Shown in pieces: positions 7,811 to 15,441 of a stretch of DNA of 39,821 bases; position 1 is the stretch's first letter; each line of letters starts with the position of its first letter. The notes under the pieces are model-generated. The model had not been told where the DNA came from, did not search any database, and worked only from the letters and a program-made list of their open reading frames with translations. Made by a program: the position numbers and the translations under genes. The DNA is taken from positions 1 to 39,821 of the forward strand of contig NZ_BDDQ01000024.1 of NCBI RefSeq assembly GCF_002003465.1, written 5' to 3'. This DNA comes from Caenibacillus caldisaponilyticus (lineage in GTDB: Bacteria > Bacillota > Bacilli > Bacillales > Sporolactobacillaceae).

Positions 7811-7930
7811 AAATCCACGTGCGGGACCGCTCGTCAGGAGCTTTTGAATGCCGCCGGTCTTTTGTTAAGTCCGTTGGCGCACGGCTTTAATGGCCGTTGC
7901 GCCGTTATTTTAAAATGAGGAGGAAAAACG

Positions 7931-8485
7931 ATGCATGCTCTCGTCGTCGGGGGAACCGGCATGCTGAAGGACGTCGCCCTATGGTTAAACCGATCGGGAT
8001 GGACAACCACCGTCGTCGCCAGACGCACGGAACGAATGGATGCCCTGCTCGCCGCCTCTGATGAACCGGAAAACGTGACGCCCGTGCTCGTCGACTGGCA
8101 TGACGGAAGGATGCTCGCCCGCGCGGTTCGTGAGGCCGCCCGCCGCAACGGGCCTTATGCGCTCGTTGTCTGGTGGATGCACGCGAGCGCGGCCGATTCG
8201 GAGCCGTGGCTCCTCCGGGCGATTGGCGAATCGGCGGCCGCGACCTGGCGGCTTTTTCACGTCAAAGGCAGCCGGGCGAGCCTCCCAGGCCAAAATCGCC
8301 GCCTGCCGTTGGGAGCCGGTGGCCTTTATCGCGAAGTAATCCTCGGGTTTCAGCTGGAATCGGATGGGACGTCGCGCTGGCTGACCCATCAAGAGATTGC
8401 CGGCGGCGTGATCGCCGCGATCGAGCGGGACGACGTGCAGACGATCGTCGGCCGTGTGGACCCCTGGGATCAGCGGCCCGTTTGA
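7931..8485 (+). CDS. Small Rossmann-fold (SDR-like) protein
   Basis: This 184-residue protein begins with a nucleotide-binding signature (MHALVVGGTGML), followed by a strand ending in ARR (TTVVARRTERM), as in NAD(P)-dependent short-chain dehydrogenases. It is shorter than the usual 250 residues and the catalytic YxxxK motif is absent, so an oxidoreductase activity is doubtful; it may be a sensor or a degenerate SDR. The start is ATG 7931 after GAGGAGG. It stands alone, and 8486-8686 downstream contains nothing I recognise. Confidence 0.7.
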   Translation: MHALVVGGTGMLKDVALWLNRSGWTTTVVARRTERMDALLAASDEPENVTPVLVDWHDGRMLARAVREAARRNGPYALVVWWMHASAADSEPWLLRAIGESAAATWRLFHVKGSRASLPGQNRRLPLGAGGLYREVILGFQLESDGTSRWLTHQEIAGGVIAAIERDDVQTIVGRVDPWDQRPV

Positions 8486-8686
8486 CCGTCGCTTGGGATG
8501 CCCGGTCGATCAAGGTTTCAAACATTGGAAGCAGATATGAAACGGTTTGAACGCCTCTGTTACGTTACAAATCGACCAAACGGCTTCTCCGCCGCTGTGA
8601 TGATGAAGGCGCCTATTTGGTATTCCGACGCCGGTTGCCGTTCAAGGGCAGCACAGGCCTTCAAATGCGTTGAAATAAAAAAAGAT

Positions 8687-8711
8687 ACCCGCCGGAGAAG
8701 AAACGGCGGGT
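8687..8711. terminator. Bidirectional terminator
   Basis: ACCCGCCG (8687-8694) and CGGCGGGT (8704-8711) form an 8-bp stem with a 9-base loop. T-rich DNA follows on the plus strand and A-rich DNA precedes, so it can end the convergent SDR-like and yhfC transcripts. Confidence 0.8.
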
Positions 8712-8732
8712 TTTGTTCAGCGGCCGCCCCCG

Positions 8733-9518
8733 TCATTCGTGAACCGGAAACCACTTGGGCGATTTGAAGAGCGCATAGGCGGCAACGATGCCAATGGCAA
8801 GGATGATCGCTTCCGTCACCCAAATGGAGGAGATCAGGCCGGTCTGGTAAAGGGCGGGAATAAAATCGATGACGGCGTGCAAGCCGATCGCGAGGAACAA
8901 GAATTTCACCGCATGGCGTCGGATCGAAAGCAGGACGATGAGCGAATAGACGAGTTGCAGGATCACGGCGACGATGCGTTCGATGCCTCCCACGAAATAA
9001 ACGGCGAAGCCTTGAGACAAAAAATGTTCCTTAATTTCCGCGAGCTTCTCCGGGGTGACTTGCGAACCGACGACATCGGCGAGCGTCCCGGCATTGATGA
9101 GATGCGCGAAGAGAATGGCGTTCAAACCGGCAAAGCCTCCGACCAGGATCGCCTCAATGCCTCCGTGGCCGACGCCGTACGACAGGCCGTCCCAGTATCC
9201 CTGCTTGTCTTTTAAGAACCATTTCATGCCGATGTAGCGGCCGATCTCTTCAAAGATGCCGGCGGCAAGCCCGGCGTAAAAAACGAAAGCCCACGGGCTT
9301 TCCGTCCACTTGAGGGACGTGCCGTCCGCATCGACCATCGCTCCGTGAAGCAGTTTTTCAAGCACTTGCGCAAAGAGGATGAAAATAAAAATCCCGATCC
9401 CGAACGCTTTCCACGTCAGCTTCTTTTTCATGTACAAGTAAATGAACAACCCGACAGGAAATCCGACGGATAAAATGATCTCCAGGACCATGCCGGTCAA
9501 GGCGCCTTGTCCGACCAT
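8733..9518 (-). CDS. yhfC: YhfC-family intramembrane metalloprotease-like protein
   Basis: The 261-residue protein has about seven transmembrane segments. It matches the YhfC (DUF2324) family, distantly related to PrsW/CPBP intramembrane proteases. The putative metal-site motifs are visible: FEEIGRY in the middle and GVGHGGIEAIL shortly after, plus a later conserved His (GLHAVIDF). In-frame ATGs exist at 9551 and 9536, but ATG 9518 is chosen because GGAAAGGTGG lies 6 bases upstream and the length then fits B. subtilis YhfC. Proteolysis is inferred from the family. It is monocistronic. Confidence 0.8.
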   Translation of the reverse strand: MVGQGALTGMVLEIILSVGFPVGLFIYLYMKKKLTWKAFGIGIFIFILFAQVLEKLLHGAMVDADGTSLKWTESPWAFVFYAGLAAGIFEEIGRYIGMKWFLKDKQGYWDGLSYGVGHGGIEAILVGGFAGLNAILFAHLINAGTLADVVGSQVTPEKLAEIKEHFLSQGFAVYFVGGIERIVAVILQLVYSLIVLLSIRRHAVKFLFLAIGLHAVIDFIPALYQTGLISSIWVTEAIILAIGIVAAYALFKSPKWFPVHE

Positions 9519-9699
9519 TCGTTTCCACCTTTCCATTATTTTCGGCCGCAAGCCTTCGATCTATTATATGATAACATCTTTTCTTCCCCGATGACGGATA
9601 ATTCTCTTTTCGGACGAAAAAAATAGAAGCGAATCCGTCCTTTCCTCATGCGATACACCTATCTTGCCACGCGATTCCGGAAAACAAGGAGGCCAAGTG

Positions 9700-10566
9700 A
9701 TGAAAGCAATCCTCGCCGCCGTTTTGTCGGCGTTTTTGCTCGCGAGCCCCGCGGCCGCGAAGGAACCGCCCGTGCCGCCGCGCGGCGGGAACCAAGAGGT
9801 GCCGGAAAAACCGAAACCGCCGGCGGAAAAGCCTAAAGAGGCGGAACGCGGTGAGCCGGGCGCTTCCATTGAAGTCCCCAAATCGGTCATCGACATCTCG
9901 AAGGCGAACACGTATCCCAATCCGAACGAAAACGCGCCGGAACTGCAACCGAGCCCGCTGACGAAGGCGCTTCTGAAGACCGCGAATGTCCCGATCGAAA
10001 ACCCGATGCTCATCCGGATGTTAAACGAATCCGTCATCCATCCGTCCAAGTTTTCCATCGGCTATCGGGCCCGGGTTTATCTCGGTAAATGGCCGTTGAA
10101 TTATCAATCAAACAAAACCTCCGTCAATTGGGAGTATAAAAAGGTGAATGAAAACCGGCTGGACAATCGCGGTTCCGAACAACTCCAGACCATGAGTTAC
10201 CGGCAAGAGCGGCAAATCAAAGTGACGGGCGGATTGACGGCGCGCGTCCCCGATCAAAGAGAAGTGATGCAACTCATGTTAATGAAAGCCGCAAAAGAGA
10301 CGGACTTGCCGATCGCTTTTTCTACGGTCGTCGGGGTGGGGACGAAAATCGATCGTTATTACAATGTTCAACCGAAAAAAGTCGGCTATTTGAGCGGTTA
10401 TGTGCCCGCCGTCAACGAAAAAGGCAAAGTGACTTACGGGGAAGTTTATCTCGTCCTCGACGGCGGCAACAAGCGCTTGGAAGTGAAAAACGTCATGCAA
10501 CAAGGCATCGGCGCGTGGATTCCGGTGCAAGATTACATCGCATTGAGATATCATGTCGCCAATTGA
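9700..10566 (+). CDS. yfkD: YfkD-like exported protein
   Basis: The protein of about 288 residues starts with a clear signal peptide (MKAILAAVLSAFLLASPAAA, cleavage probably after AAA). A Pro/Lys/Glu-rich linker follows (to about residue 60), then a folded domain recognised as the YfkD-like family of Bacillaceae. The family has no known function. The start is ATG 9700 with AAGGAGG upstream; the frame extends further 5' but without the signal sequence. A terminator-like hairpin follows and pdaA lies 156 bases downstream on the same strand. No catalytic motif is visible. Location outside the membrane is inferred from the signal peptide. Confidence 0.75.
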   Translation: MKAILAAVLSAFLLASPAAAKEPPVPPRGGNQEVPEKPKPPAEKPKEAERGEPGASIEVPKSVIDISKANTYPNPNENAPELQPSPLTKALLKTANVPIENPMLIRMLNESVIHPSKFSIGYRARVYLGKWPLNYQSNKTSVNWEYKKVNENRLDNRGSEQLQTMSYRQERQIKVTGGLTARVPDQREVMQLMLMKAAKETDLPIAFSTVVGVGTKIDRYYNVQPKKVGYLSGYVPAVNEKGKVTYGEVYLVLDGGNKRLEVKNVMQQGIGAWIPVQDYIALRYHVAN

Positions 10567-10583
10567 ATCGCCGCATCGATGAG

Positions 10584-10607
10584 CCCGGCGTTCCGCGGAG
10601 CGCCGGG
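10584..10607 (+). terminator. Terminator after yfkD
   Basis: CCCGGCG (10584-10590) pairs with CGCCGGG (10601-10607) across a 10-base loop and is followed by TTCGCCTTTTCG. The T-run is imperfect, so readthrough into pdaA is possible. Confidence 0.5.
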
Positions 10608-10722
10608 TTCGCCTTTTCGCGCACCGTTGCGAAAGCGGGTCTTTCGAAGGTTTCGCCATCCCTTTCTTCGGACATAGAACGGCGGGCCCAAGGCCATCCT
10701 ATCCGTGAGGAGGAGGTTGTCT

Positions 10723-11502
10723 ATGCGCAAATTTTTCATCGGGGCGATCATCGTGTTCACGGCCGCTTTCCTTCGGCCCGACGTGATGTGCGCCGCCGAT
10801 TGGTATTTCAAGCCGAGCCAAAACCATCAACCGTCCACGACCGAACCCGAATATGAGGCGCTGCTGAAGCAATACCACGGCCTCTGGATCGGGGATACGA
10901 ACAAAAAAGTCTTGTACTTAACCTTCGACTGCGGCTATGAAGCCGGTTATACCGACGACATCTTGGATGTTTTAAAACGAAAGAAAGTGCCGGCCGCGTT
11001 CTTTATCACCGGGCACTATATCCGTTCACAGCCCGACCTCGTCCGGCGGATGGTCCGGGAAGGCCACATCGTCGGCAATCACTCGTGGGGGCACCCCGAT
11101 CTCACGAAAATCGGCGATGCGGAGTACCAGAAGGAAATCAAAAAACTTGAGCGCGCTTACGAATCGGTGACCGGGCGCCATGACATGAAATATTTGCGCC
11201 CGCCGCGCGGCGTTTTCGACGAGCGTTCGTTGAAATTGGCCGAGGAATTGGGGTATACGAGCGTCTTTTGGTCGTTCGCTTACAAGGACTGGGTAAGAGG
11301 CGATGAAAAAGGAGCGGACTACGCTTACCAAAACATCATGAAGCGGATCCATCCCGGCGCCATTCTCTTGCTGCACGCGGTTTCCAAAGATAATGCCGAA
11401 GCTTTGGGCCGCGTCATCGACGACTTGAAAAAAGACGGTTATCAATTCCGCAGCCTTGATGATTTGATGGTGCATGATTCCATGCCTCATTTGGGTTGGT
11501 AA
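10723..11502 (+). CDS. pdaA: PdaA: polysaccharide deacetylase for muramic-delta-lactam of spore cortex
   Basis: PdaA removes the N-acetyl group from muramic acid (after CwlD trims the stem peptide) and closes the delta-lactam ring of spore cortex peptidoglycan, which is needed for germination. The 259-residue protein has an N-terminal signal peptide (to about CAA) and then a NodB domain. Visible motifs are LTFDCGYEAGYTDD, HIVGNHSWGHPDL (metal-binding His pair), YLRPPRGVF and GAILLLHAVSKDNAEAL, with close resemblance to B. subtilis PdaA throughout. The residue after TFD is Cys where NodB enzymes have Asp and B. subtilis PdaA has Asn. The start is ATG 10723 with GAGGAGGAGG. Expression in the forespore is expected from the family; I did not find a convincing sigma-G promoter. 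Confidence 0.92.
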   Translation: MRKFFIGAIIVFTAAFLRPDVMCAADWYFKPSQNHQPSTTEPEYEALLKQYHGLWIGDTNKKVLYLTFDCGYEAGYTDDILDVLKRKKVPAAFFITGHYIRSQPDLVRRMVREGHIVGNHSWGHPDLTKIGDAEYQKEIKKLERAYESVTGRHDMKYLRPPRGVFDERSLKLAEELGYTSVFWSFAYKDWVRGDEKGADYAYQNIMKRIHPGAILLLHAVSKDNAEALGRVIDDLKKDGYQFRSLDDLMVHDSMPHLGW

Positions 11503-11527
11503 AACCCGCCGCCGCACGGCGGGTTTT
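11502..11527 (+). terminator. Terminator of pdaA
   Basis: CCCGCC/GGCGGG stem with a 7-base loop, flanked by AAAA and TTTTA, immediately after the pdaA stop codon. Confidence 0.85.
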
Positions 11528-11596
11528 ATTTGCGGCGCAGGGAGGACGTGAACCGATCCATGGGGATTGGAGCACCGGAAAAAATTTTAATGAACA

Positions 11597-11755
11597 CAAT
11601 CCACATGGTTATCCCCAATATGCATCTGCATCCCGTCATGAAAAACAAGCTTTATCCACATTATCCACAAAGATATGAACAGTTGTCCCCAAAATTTATC
11701 CAAAGGCGAAGCCCAATCCCCACAATAGTTCACAGCTTTTATACACATATCCACA
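11597..11755 (+). other. DnaA-box cluster
   Basis: Within about 160 bases there are two perfect, directly abutting TTATCCACA boxes (11652-11660, 11661-11669) and one TTATACACA (11739-11747), which fits TTATNCACA. Three sites have one mismatch: TTATCCCCA (11609-11617), TTATCCAAA (11696-11704) and ATATCCACA (11747-11755). Weaker sites are CAATCCACA (11597) and TTGTCCCCA (11683). All point the same way, and the surrounding DNA is AT-rich compared with the genes. Such clusters occur at oriC and, in B. subtilis, at several distant loci that titrate DnaA and restrain initiation. No replication gene lies nearby, so an integrated plasmid origin is less likely. Confidence 0.85.
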
Positions 11756-11761
11756 GGAATG

Positions 11762-11790
11762 TTGACAAAATCCCCTGTTTATGCTAAATT
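11762..11790 (+). promoter_or_regulatory. Promoter of the SsuABC-type operon
   Basis: Consensus -35 TTGACA (11762-11767), 17-base spacer and extended -10 TGCTAAATT (-10 TAAATT at 11785-11790). The last DnaA box ends six bases before the -35. The leader to the first gene (about 110 bases) contains a direct repeat TGCATATGA (11814-11822, 11873-11881), but no riboswitch I recognise. Confidence 0.75.
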
Positions 11791-11905
11791 CCCCTTTTTA
11801 TTTCGGCCATTGTTGCATATGAAGGATGAGCCCAAAAAAGAACCGAGCCCCGCATCACCCATTGGGCGCCTGTGCATATGATGCAGTACCAAAGGTGGTG
11901 AGCAA

Positions 11906-12718
11906 ATGGATAAAGATGTTGCCGTGGCGGCAAAAAGTTTGATCGCGCATGAAAAGCCGAAACGGGAAGCGCCCAACCGCTATCGCTCGTTGACGCTCGC
12001 CTCGCCGCTGTTGATTCTTCTCTTATGGGAATGCCTGTCGAGATTATCGCTCATTGATGCGCGTTTCTTTCCGCCGCCTTCTTCGATTGTTGCCGAATTT
12101 TTCCGCCTTGTGGCGACGGGAGAAATCGCCAGCCATGTGGCCGTCAGTTTGTACCGGATCGTCGGCGGGTTTCTCCTCGGCGTCGTTCCCGGCATCGTCA
12201 TCGGTTTGTGCATCGGGATGTATCGGCCGATTCGTTTTGCGCTCTACCCGCTCATTATGGCGTTGATGCCGATTCCGACGCTTGCGCTGATGCCGATCAT
12301 TATCCTCGTCTTCGGCATCAACGATTTTTCCAAGATGATCACGATCGCCGGGAGCGTCTTTTTCCCGGTCGTCATCAACACGGCCGCGGGCGTTCGGAAC
12401 ATCGATCCGGTTTTCATCGACGTGGCGAAAAATTATGGCGCGAAAACAAAGGATTATTTTTTTAAAATCGCGCTGCCCGGGGCTATGCCGGTCATGATCG
12501 AAGGCATTCAGATGGGGCAAGCGATCGCGCTTCTCACCATCGTGGCCGCCGAAATGATTGGGGCAAATTCCGGCATTGGTTATTTGATTTGGACGGATTA
12601 CAAAGCTTTTGTTTTGAAAGGCATGTATGTCGGGCTCGTTTTGATCTCGTTTTTCGGCTATTTCTTCTCGCTGTTGCTGCGCTGGCTGGAGAAGAAACTC
12701 GTGCCGTGGCAGAGATAG
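11906..12718 (+). CDS. ABC importer permease, SsuC/TauC family
   Basis: The 270-residue inner-membrane permease has about six transmembrane segments and the family's EAA-type cytoplasmic loop (DVAKNYGAKTKDYFFKIALPG). It belongs to the nitrate/sulfonate/taurine-type (SsuC, TauC, ThiX) group. The start is ATG 11906 after AAAGGTGGTGAG. It is first in an operon followed by the ATPase and the binding lipoprotein. The substrate is undetermined: sulfonates, pyrimidine precursors and aromatic acids are all used in this family. No thiamine riboswitch is seen upstream. Confidence 0.88.
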   Translation: MDKDVAVAAKSLIAHEKPKREAPNRYRSLTLASPLLILLLWECLSRLSLIDARFFPPPSSIVAEFFRLVATGEIASHVAVSLYRIVGGFLLGVVPGIVIGLCIGMYRPIRFALYPLIMALMPIPTLALMPIIILVFGINDFSKMITIAGSVFFPVVINTAAGVRNIDPVFIDVAKNYGAKTKDYFFKIALPGAMPVMIEGIQMGQAIALLTIVAAEMIGANSGIGYLIWTDYKAFVLKGMYVGLVLISFFGYFFSLLLRWLEKKLVPWQR

Positions 12719-12743
12719 CGGTCCTCAAGGAGGTCGGGTTGCC

Positions 12744-13556
12744 ATGAATCCGGATGTGAAGATCCGTGTGGAAGGCTTGACGAAGCTGTTTTTTAAGAAA
12801 AAAGTCGGTGTCTGCGCATTGGATCGCGTCTCTTTTGAAGTCAAGAACGGTGAATTCGTCTCGCTGATCGGGCCGAGCGGCTGCGGGAAAACGACGCTGC
12901 TCCGCATTCTCGCCGGGTTGGAGGAGGCGAGCGCCGGGACGTATGAACTCGTTCGGGACGATCCAAATAAACCGTTGCAATCGATGATCTTTCAGGAAAG
13001 AGGCGTGATTCCTTGGATGACCGTGGAAGAAAACGTCGCGTTTGGCTTGCGCCTGCGCCATGCGCCCAAGGCCGAAATCAAAGAGCGGACGGAATATTAT
13101 TTGAATAAAGTCGGGCTTTGGGAGTTTCGCCGCCATTACCCGTCGGAAATCTCTGGGGGAATGAAGCAAAGGGTGAGCATTGCTCGCGCGTTCGCCAACG
13201 ACCCGGAAATCTTATTCATGGATGAACCGTTCGCCGCGATCGACGAACAAAACAAGTTCATCTTGCAGGAAGAATTGTTAAGCATCTGGGAAGAGACGCA
13301 CAAGACGGTCTTGTTCATCACGCACAGCATCGACGAAGCGCTCCTTCTCAGCGACCGCATTCTCCTCATGAGCCGCCAGCCCGGACGGATCGTCCGTGAA
13401 AAGACGATCGATTTGCCCCGTCCGCGCCGGATCACCGCGGTTCGCGCCAATCCGGAGATGGCTGAGGCGTTCGTCGATATTTGGAACCACTTGCAAAACG
13501 CCGTGCGCGGTTCGGCGTTGGAGAGGCGCGACGAATGGGCCCTCGAACCGATTTGA
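12744..13556 (+). CDS. ABC importer ATP-binding protein, SsuB/TauB family
   Basis: This cytoplasmic ATPase (270 residues) drives the importer. Motifs in order are Walker A GPSGCGKTTLL (about residue 45), Q-loop MIFQERGVIPWM, signature ISGGMKQRVSIARAF, Walker B ILFMDEPFAAID and the switch His in LFITHSIDEALLL. The start is ATG 12744 after AAGGAGG, 25 bases after the permease stop. The N-terminal insertion FFKKKVGVCALD is slightly unusual but within family variation. It pairs with the flanking permease and binding protein. Confidence 0.92.
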   Translation: MNPDVKIRVEGLTKLFFKKKVGVCALDRVSFEVKNGEFVSLIGPSGCGKTTLLRILAGLEEASAGTYELVRDDPNKPLQSMIFQERGVIPWMTVEENVAFGLRLRHAPKAEIKERTEYYLNKVGLWEFRRHYPSEISGGMKQRVSIARAFANDPEILFMDEPFAAIDEQNKFILQEELLSIWEETHKTVLFITHSIDEALLLSDRILLMSRQPGRIVREKTIDLPRPRRITAVRANPEMAEAFVDIWNHLQNAVRGSALERRDEWALEPI

Positions 13557-13609
13557 TGGGGAACATTTTGGCATGACCGGGAAAGCAATGGGAACGGGAG
13601 GTTAACCAG

Positions 13610-14713
13610 TTGTTTAAAAAAGGGTTTGCGGTGTTATGGCTGTTGCCGCTGCTCGCACTTGTGATCGCCGGGTGCGCGTCGGGAAATAAAGACGCAGAAG
13701 AGCGCCCGGCCAAGGGCGGAGAACAGGCGGACAATACGCCGGTCAACGGCGATCTGCCCCCGCTTAAAAAGCCGGCAACCGTCGTCATCGCTGAAGACGG
13801 CGCGGCGTCGGGGGCCGGGTTTTACATCGCGACGGAAAAAGGATATTTTAAAGACTATAACATTGAGGTGAAGTACGCGAAGTTTTCCAACAGCGACGAT
13901 ATGATGCCGGCGCTAGCGGCCGGAAAAATAGATGTGGCCGGCGGGATTTCCTCGGCATCGTTTTTCAACTCCATCGCACAGGGCATCGACGTGAAGATGA
14001 TCGCCGACAAGGGCCACAACTTAAAGGGCCAATCCTATTTTTCTTTTGTCATCCGCAAGGATTTAAAGGATAAAGTCAAAAGCTACAATGATTTTAAGGG
14101 ATTGAAAGTGGCGGTATCGACGAAAAACGCCGTGGACGATTATATGTTTGAGCAAATGCTTCGCCATGCCGGACTCAAACGGAGCGACGTCCAGTTTGTG
14201 CTCATGTCGGATTTCGGCAACATGATCGCCGCCATGAAGAGCAAGTCCATTGATGCCGCCCTCCAGATCGAACCGCTGATCACCAAGGGCGAGGCCGACG
14301 GGGTGCACGTCCGTTTCGGCGACGCGACCGACTATGCGCCGAAAGCGCAAATCGCCATGGTGCTCGGGTCGCCGAAGTTTGTGGACGATCGGCCCGATGT
14401 GGCGCTGCGTTTCATGTTGGCCTATTTAAAAGGCGTCCGCGATTATAATGACGCCTTCGTCAAAGGGACGGGGGACAAAGCCGAGATCATTCGCATCATG
14501 ACGAAATACACGGCGTTGAAAGACCCGAAAATATGGGAAAACGTCGGCATCACCGGACTCGATCCGAACGGCCGAATGTTTGTTGATGATATCAAAAAGC
14601 AGTATGAGTGGTATAAAGCGCGGGGCGGCATTATCGGCGACGTCGATCTCGATAAAGCGATCGACACGTCGCTGGCCGAAAAAGCCGTCAAGATTCTCGG
14701 CGAATATAAATGA
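13610..14713 (+). CDS. ABC importer substrate-binding lipoprotein, NMT1/SsuA-like
   Basis: The 367-residue protein has a lipoprotein signal peptide with lipobox VIAGC (Cys at about residue 22), a charged linker, then a type II periplasmic-binding fold of the NMT1/SsuA group. Family features include GFYIATEKGYFKDYNIEVKY and MMPALAAGKIDVAGG. The start is TTG 13610, preceded by GGGAGG. It is anchored outside the membrane and hands its ligand to the permease at 11906. It is third in the operon, and a strong terminator follows. The ligand cannot be deduced; no thiamine-precursor-specific motif is evident. Confidence 0.85.
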   Translation: MFKKGFAVLWLLPLLALVIAGCASGNKDAEERPAKGGEQADNTPVNGDLPPLKKPATVVIAEDGAASGAGFYIATEKGYFKDYNIEVKYAKFSNSDDMMPALAAGKIDVAGGISSASFFNSIAQGIDVKMIADKGHNLKGQSYFSFVIRKDLKDKVKSYNDFKGLKVAVSTKNAVDDYMFEQMLRHAGLKRSDVQFVLMSDFGNMIAAMKSKSIDAALQIEPLITKGEADGVHVRFGDATDYAPKAQIAMVLGSPKFVDDRPDVALRFMLAYLKGVRDYNDAFVKGTGDKAEIIRIMTKYTALKDPKIWENVGITGLDPNGRMFVDDIKKQYEWYKARGGIIGDVDLDKAIDTSLAEKAVKILGEYK

Positions 14714-14727
14714 AAAAGCAAGGCGAG

Positions 14728-14757
14728 ACATGAACGGGCCCACATCCCCGTTCATGT
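14728..14757 (+). terminator. Terminator of the SsuABC-type operon
   Basis: ACATGAACGGG (14728-14738) pairs perfectly with CCCGTTCATGT (14747-14757), an 11-bp stem followed by a T-rich stretch. No gene is evident from 14760 to 14938. Confidence 0.75.
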
Positions 14758-14938
14758 TTCGCTTTAATGACTTTTGAGCGCCGGCATGGAATCGGCCTTG
14801 TTTACATAGAAATAAAGTCTTGCGCATGGTTTTTGCCCGCATCCGCCGGTGTGCGCATCCCTTCCAAAAATCCCGCTTTTTTGTGGCAACCGATGGGGAG
14901 GATGCCGGGACAAGGCGGGACAGGTCCATCTTGCTTTG

Positions 14939-15100
14939 TCAGTCGGCGTCTTTCATGGCGCGGCGATCGGCGGCTTCCATGCGTTTTCGCGCTTCCCAAT
15001 CGTCCTCGTCGAGAGGCAATCCGTAGTGAATGTCTGCGGCGCGGGCGATCGGTTCGCGAGGTTTCTCCGCTTTGCCTTTGCTCTTTTTCCCCTTGCTCAC
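14939..15100 (-). CDS. yfhD: YfhD-like small protein
   Basis: This 53-residue, highly charged protein starts at GTG 15100, with AAAGGGGG eight bases upstream; the longer reading has no better start. The C-terminus (LDEDDWEARKRMEAADRRA) matches the pattern of the YfhD family of Bacillus (Asp/Glu-rich, then EAxxRxEAADxR). The function is unknown. It is 13 bases downstream of yfhE on the same strand, and both lie next to recX-yfhH as in B. subtilis, which supports the assignment. Confidence 0.65.
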   Translation of the reverse strand: MSKGKKSKGKAEKPREPIARAADIHYGLPLDEDDWEARKRMEAADRRAMKDAD

Positions 15101-15113
15101 GGTCAAGCCCCCT

Positions 15114-15230
15114 TTAATGTTTGGCGCGCTCGTAGGCGCGGTCGGCTCTCTTAAATTCATGCCGGTAAAGCACGGACTGCGTTTTGTTCAGCACCCAATC
15201 ATCCCGGAGTTCGGGCTTTTTCTTGGCCAT
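15114..15230 (-). CDS. yfhE: YfhE-like very small protein
   Basis: A 38-residue frame starting MAKKKPELRDDW at ATG 15230, preceded by AAAGGG at proper distance. The core LNKTQSVLYRHEFKRADRA fits the YfhE family (TQxVLYxxEFKxADRA). It is basic, without membrane segments, and of unknown function. It is followed at once by yfhD. Small size makes it easy to miss, but the start signal, motif and neighbour agree. Confidence 0.7.
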   Translation of the reverse strand: MAKKKPELRDDWVLNKTQSVLYRHEFKRADRAYERAKH

Positions 15231-15407
15231 GATCGATCCCTTTCTTGTGGTGAATTAGGCGGGCGCCGCATGGGGCGACAGGCCCGTTTGCGGCCCCCGT
15301 CCATTTTCAGACTGTCCCGTTGTGAGCGATTTTAATCGCCGCAAATCGGCGCGCCGTTTCGGATGGAATGGCGCAATCGCCGGTGGCTGCGCGCCGGCTT
15401 TTCCGCT

Positions 15408-15437
15408 AAAAATATAAAAACCCGCCGGTTCGGCGGG
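15408..15437 (-). terminator. Terminator of the GNAT gene
   Basis: On the minus strand CCCGCCGAACCGGCGGG forms a 7-bp stem with a 3-base loop and is followed by TTTTTATATTTTT. It separates the GNAT gene from yfhE, which must have its own promoter in 15231-15407. Confidence 0.88.
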
Positions 15438-15441
15438 CGGT

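Noticed and set aside
11597-11755. CRISPR array
   Set aside because: The repeated 9-mers are too short and irregularly spaced, and match the DnaA box.
11791-11905. Riboswitch (thiamine or guanidine type) in the leader of the SsuABC-type operon
   Set aside because: None of the conserved core motifs of those classes is present; only a short TGCATATGA repeat is seen.
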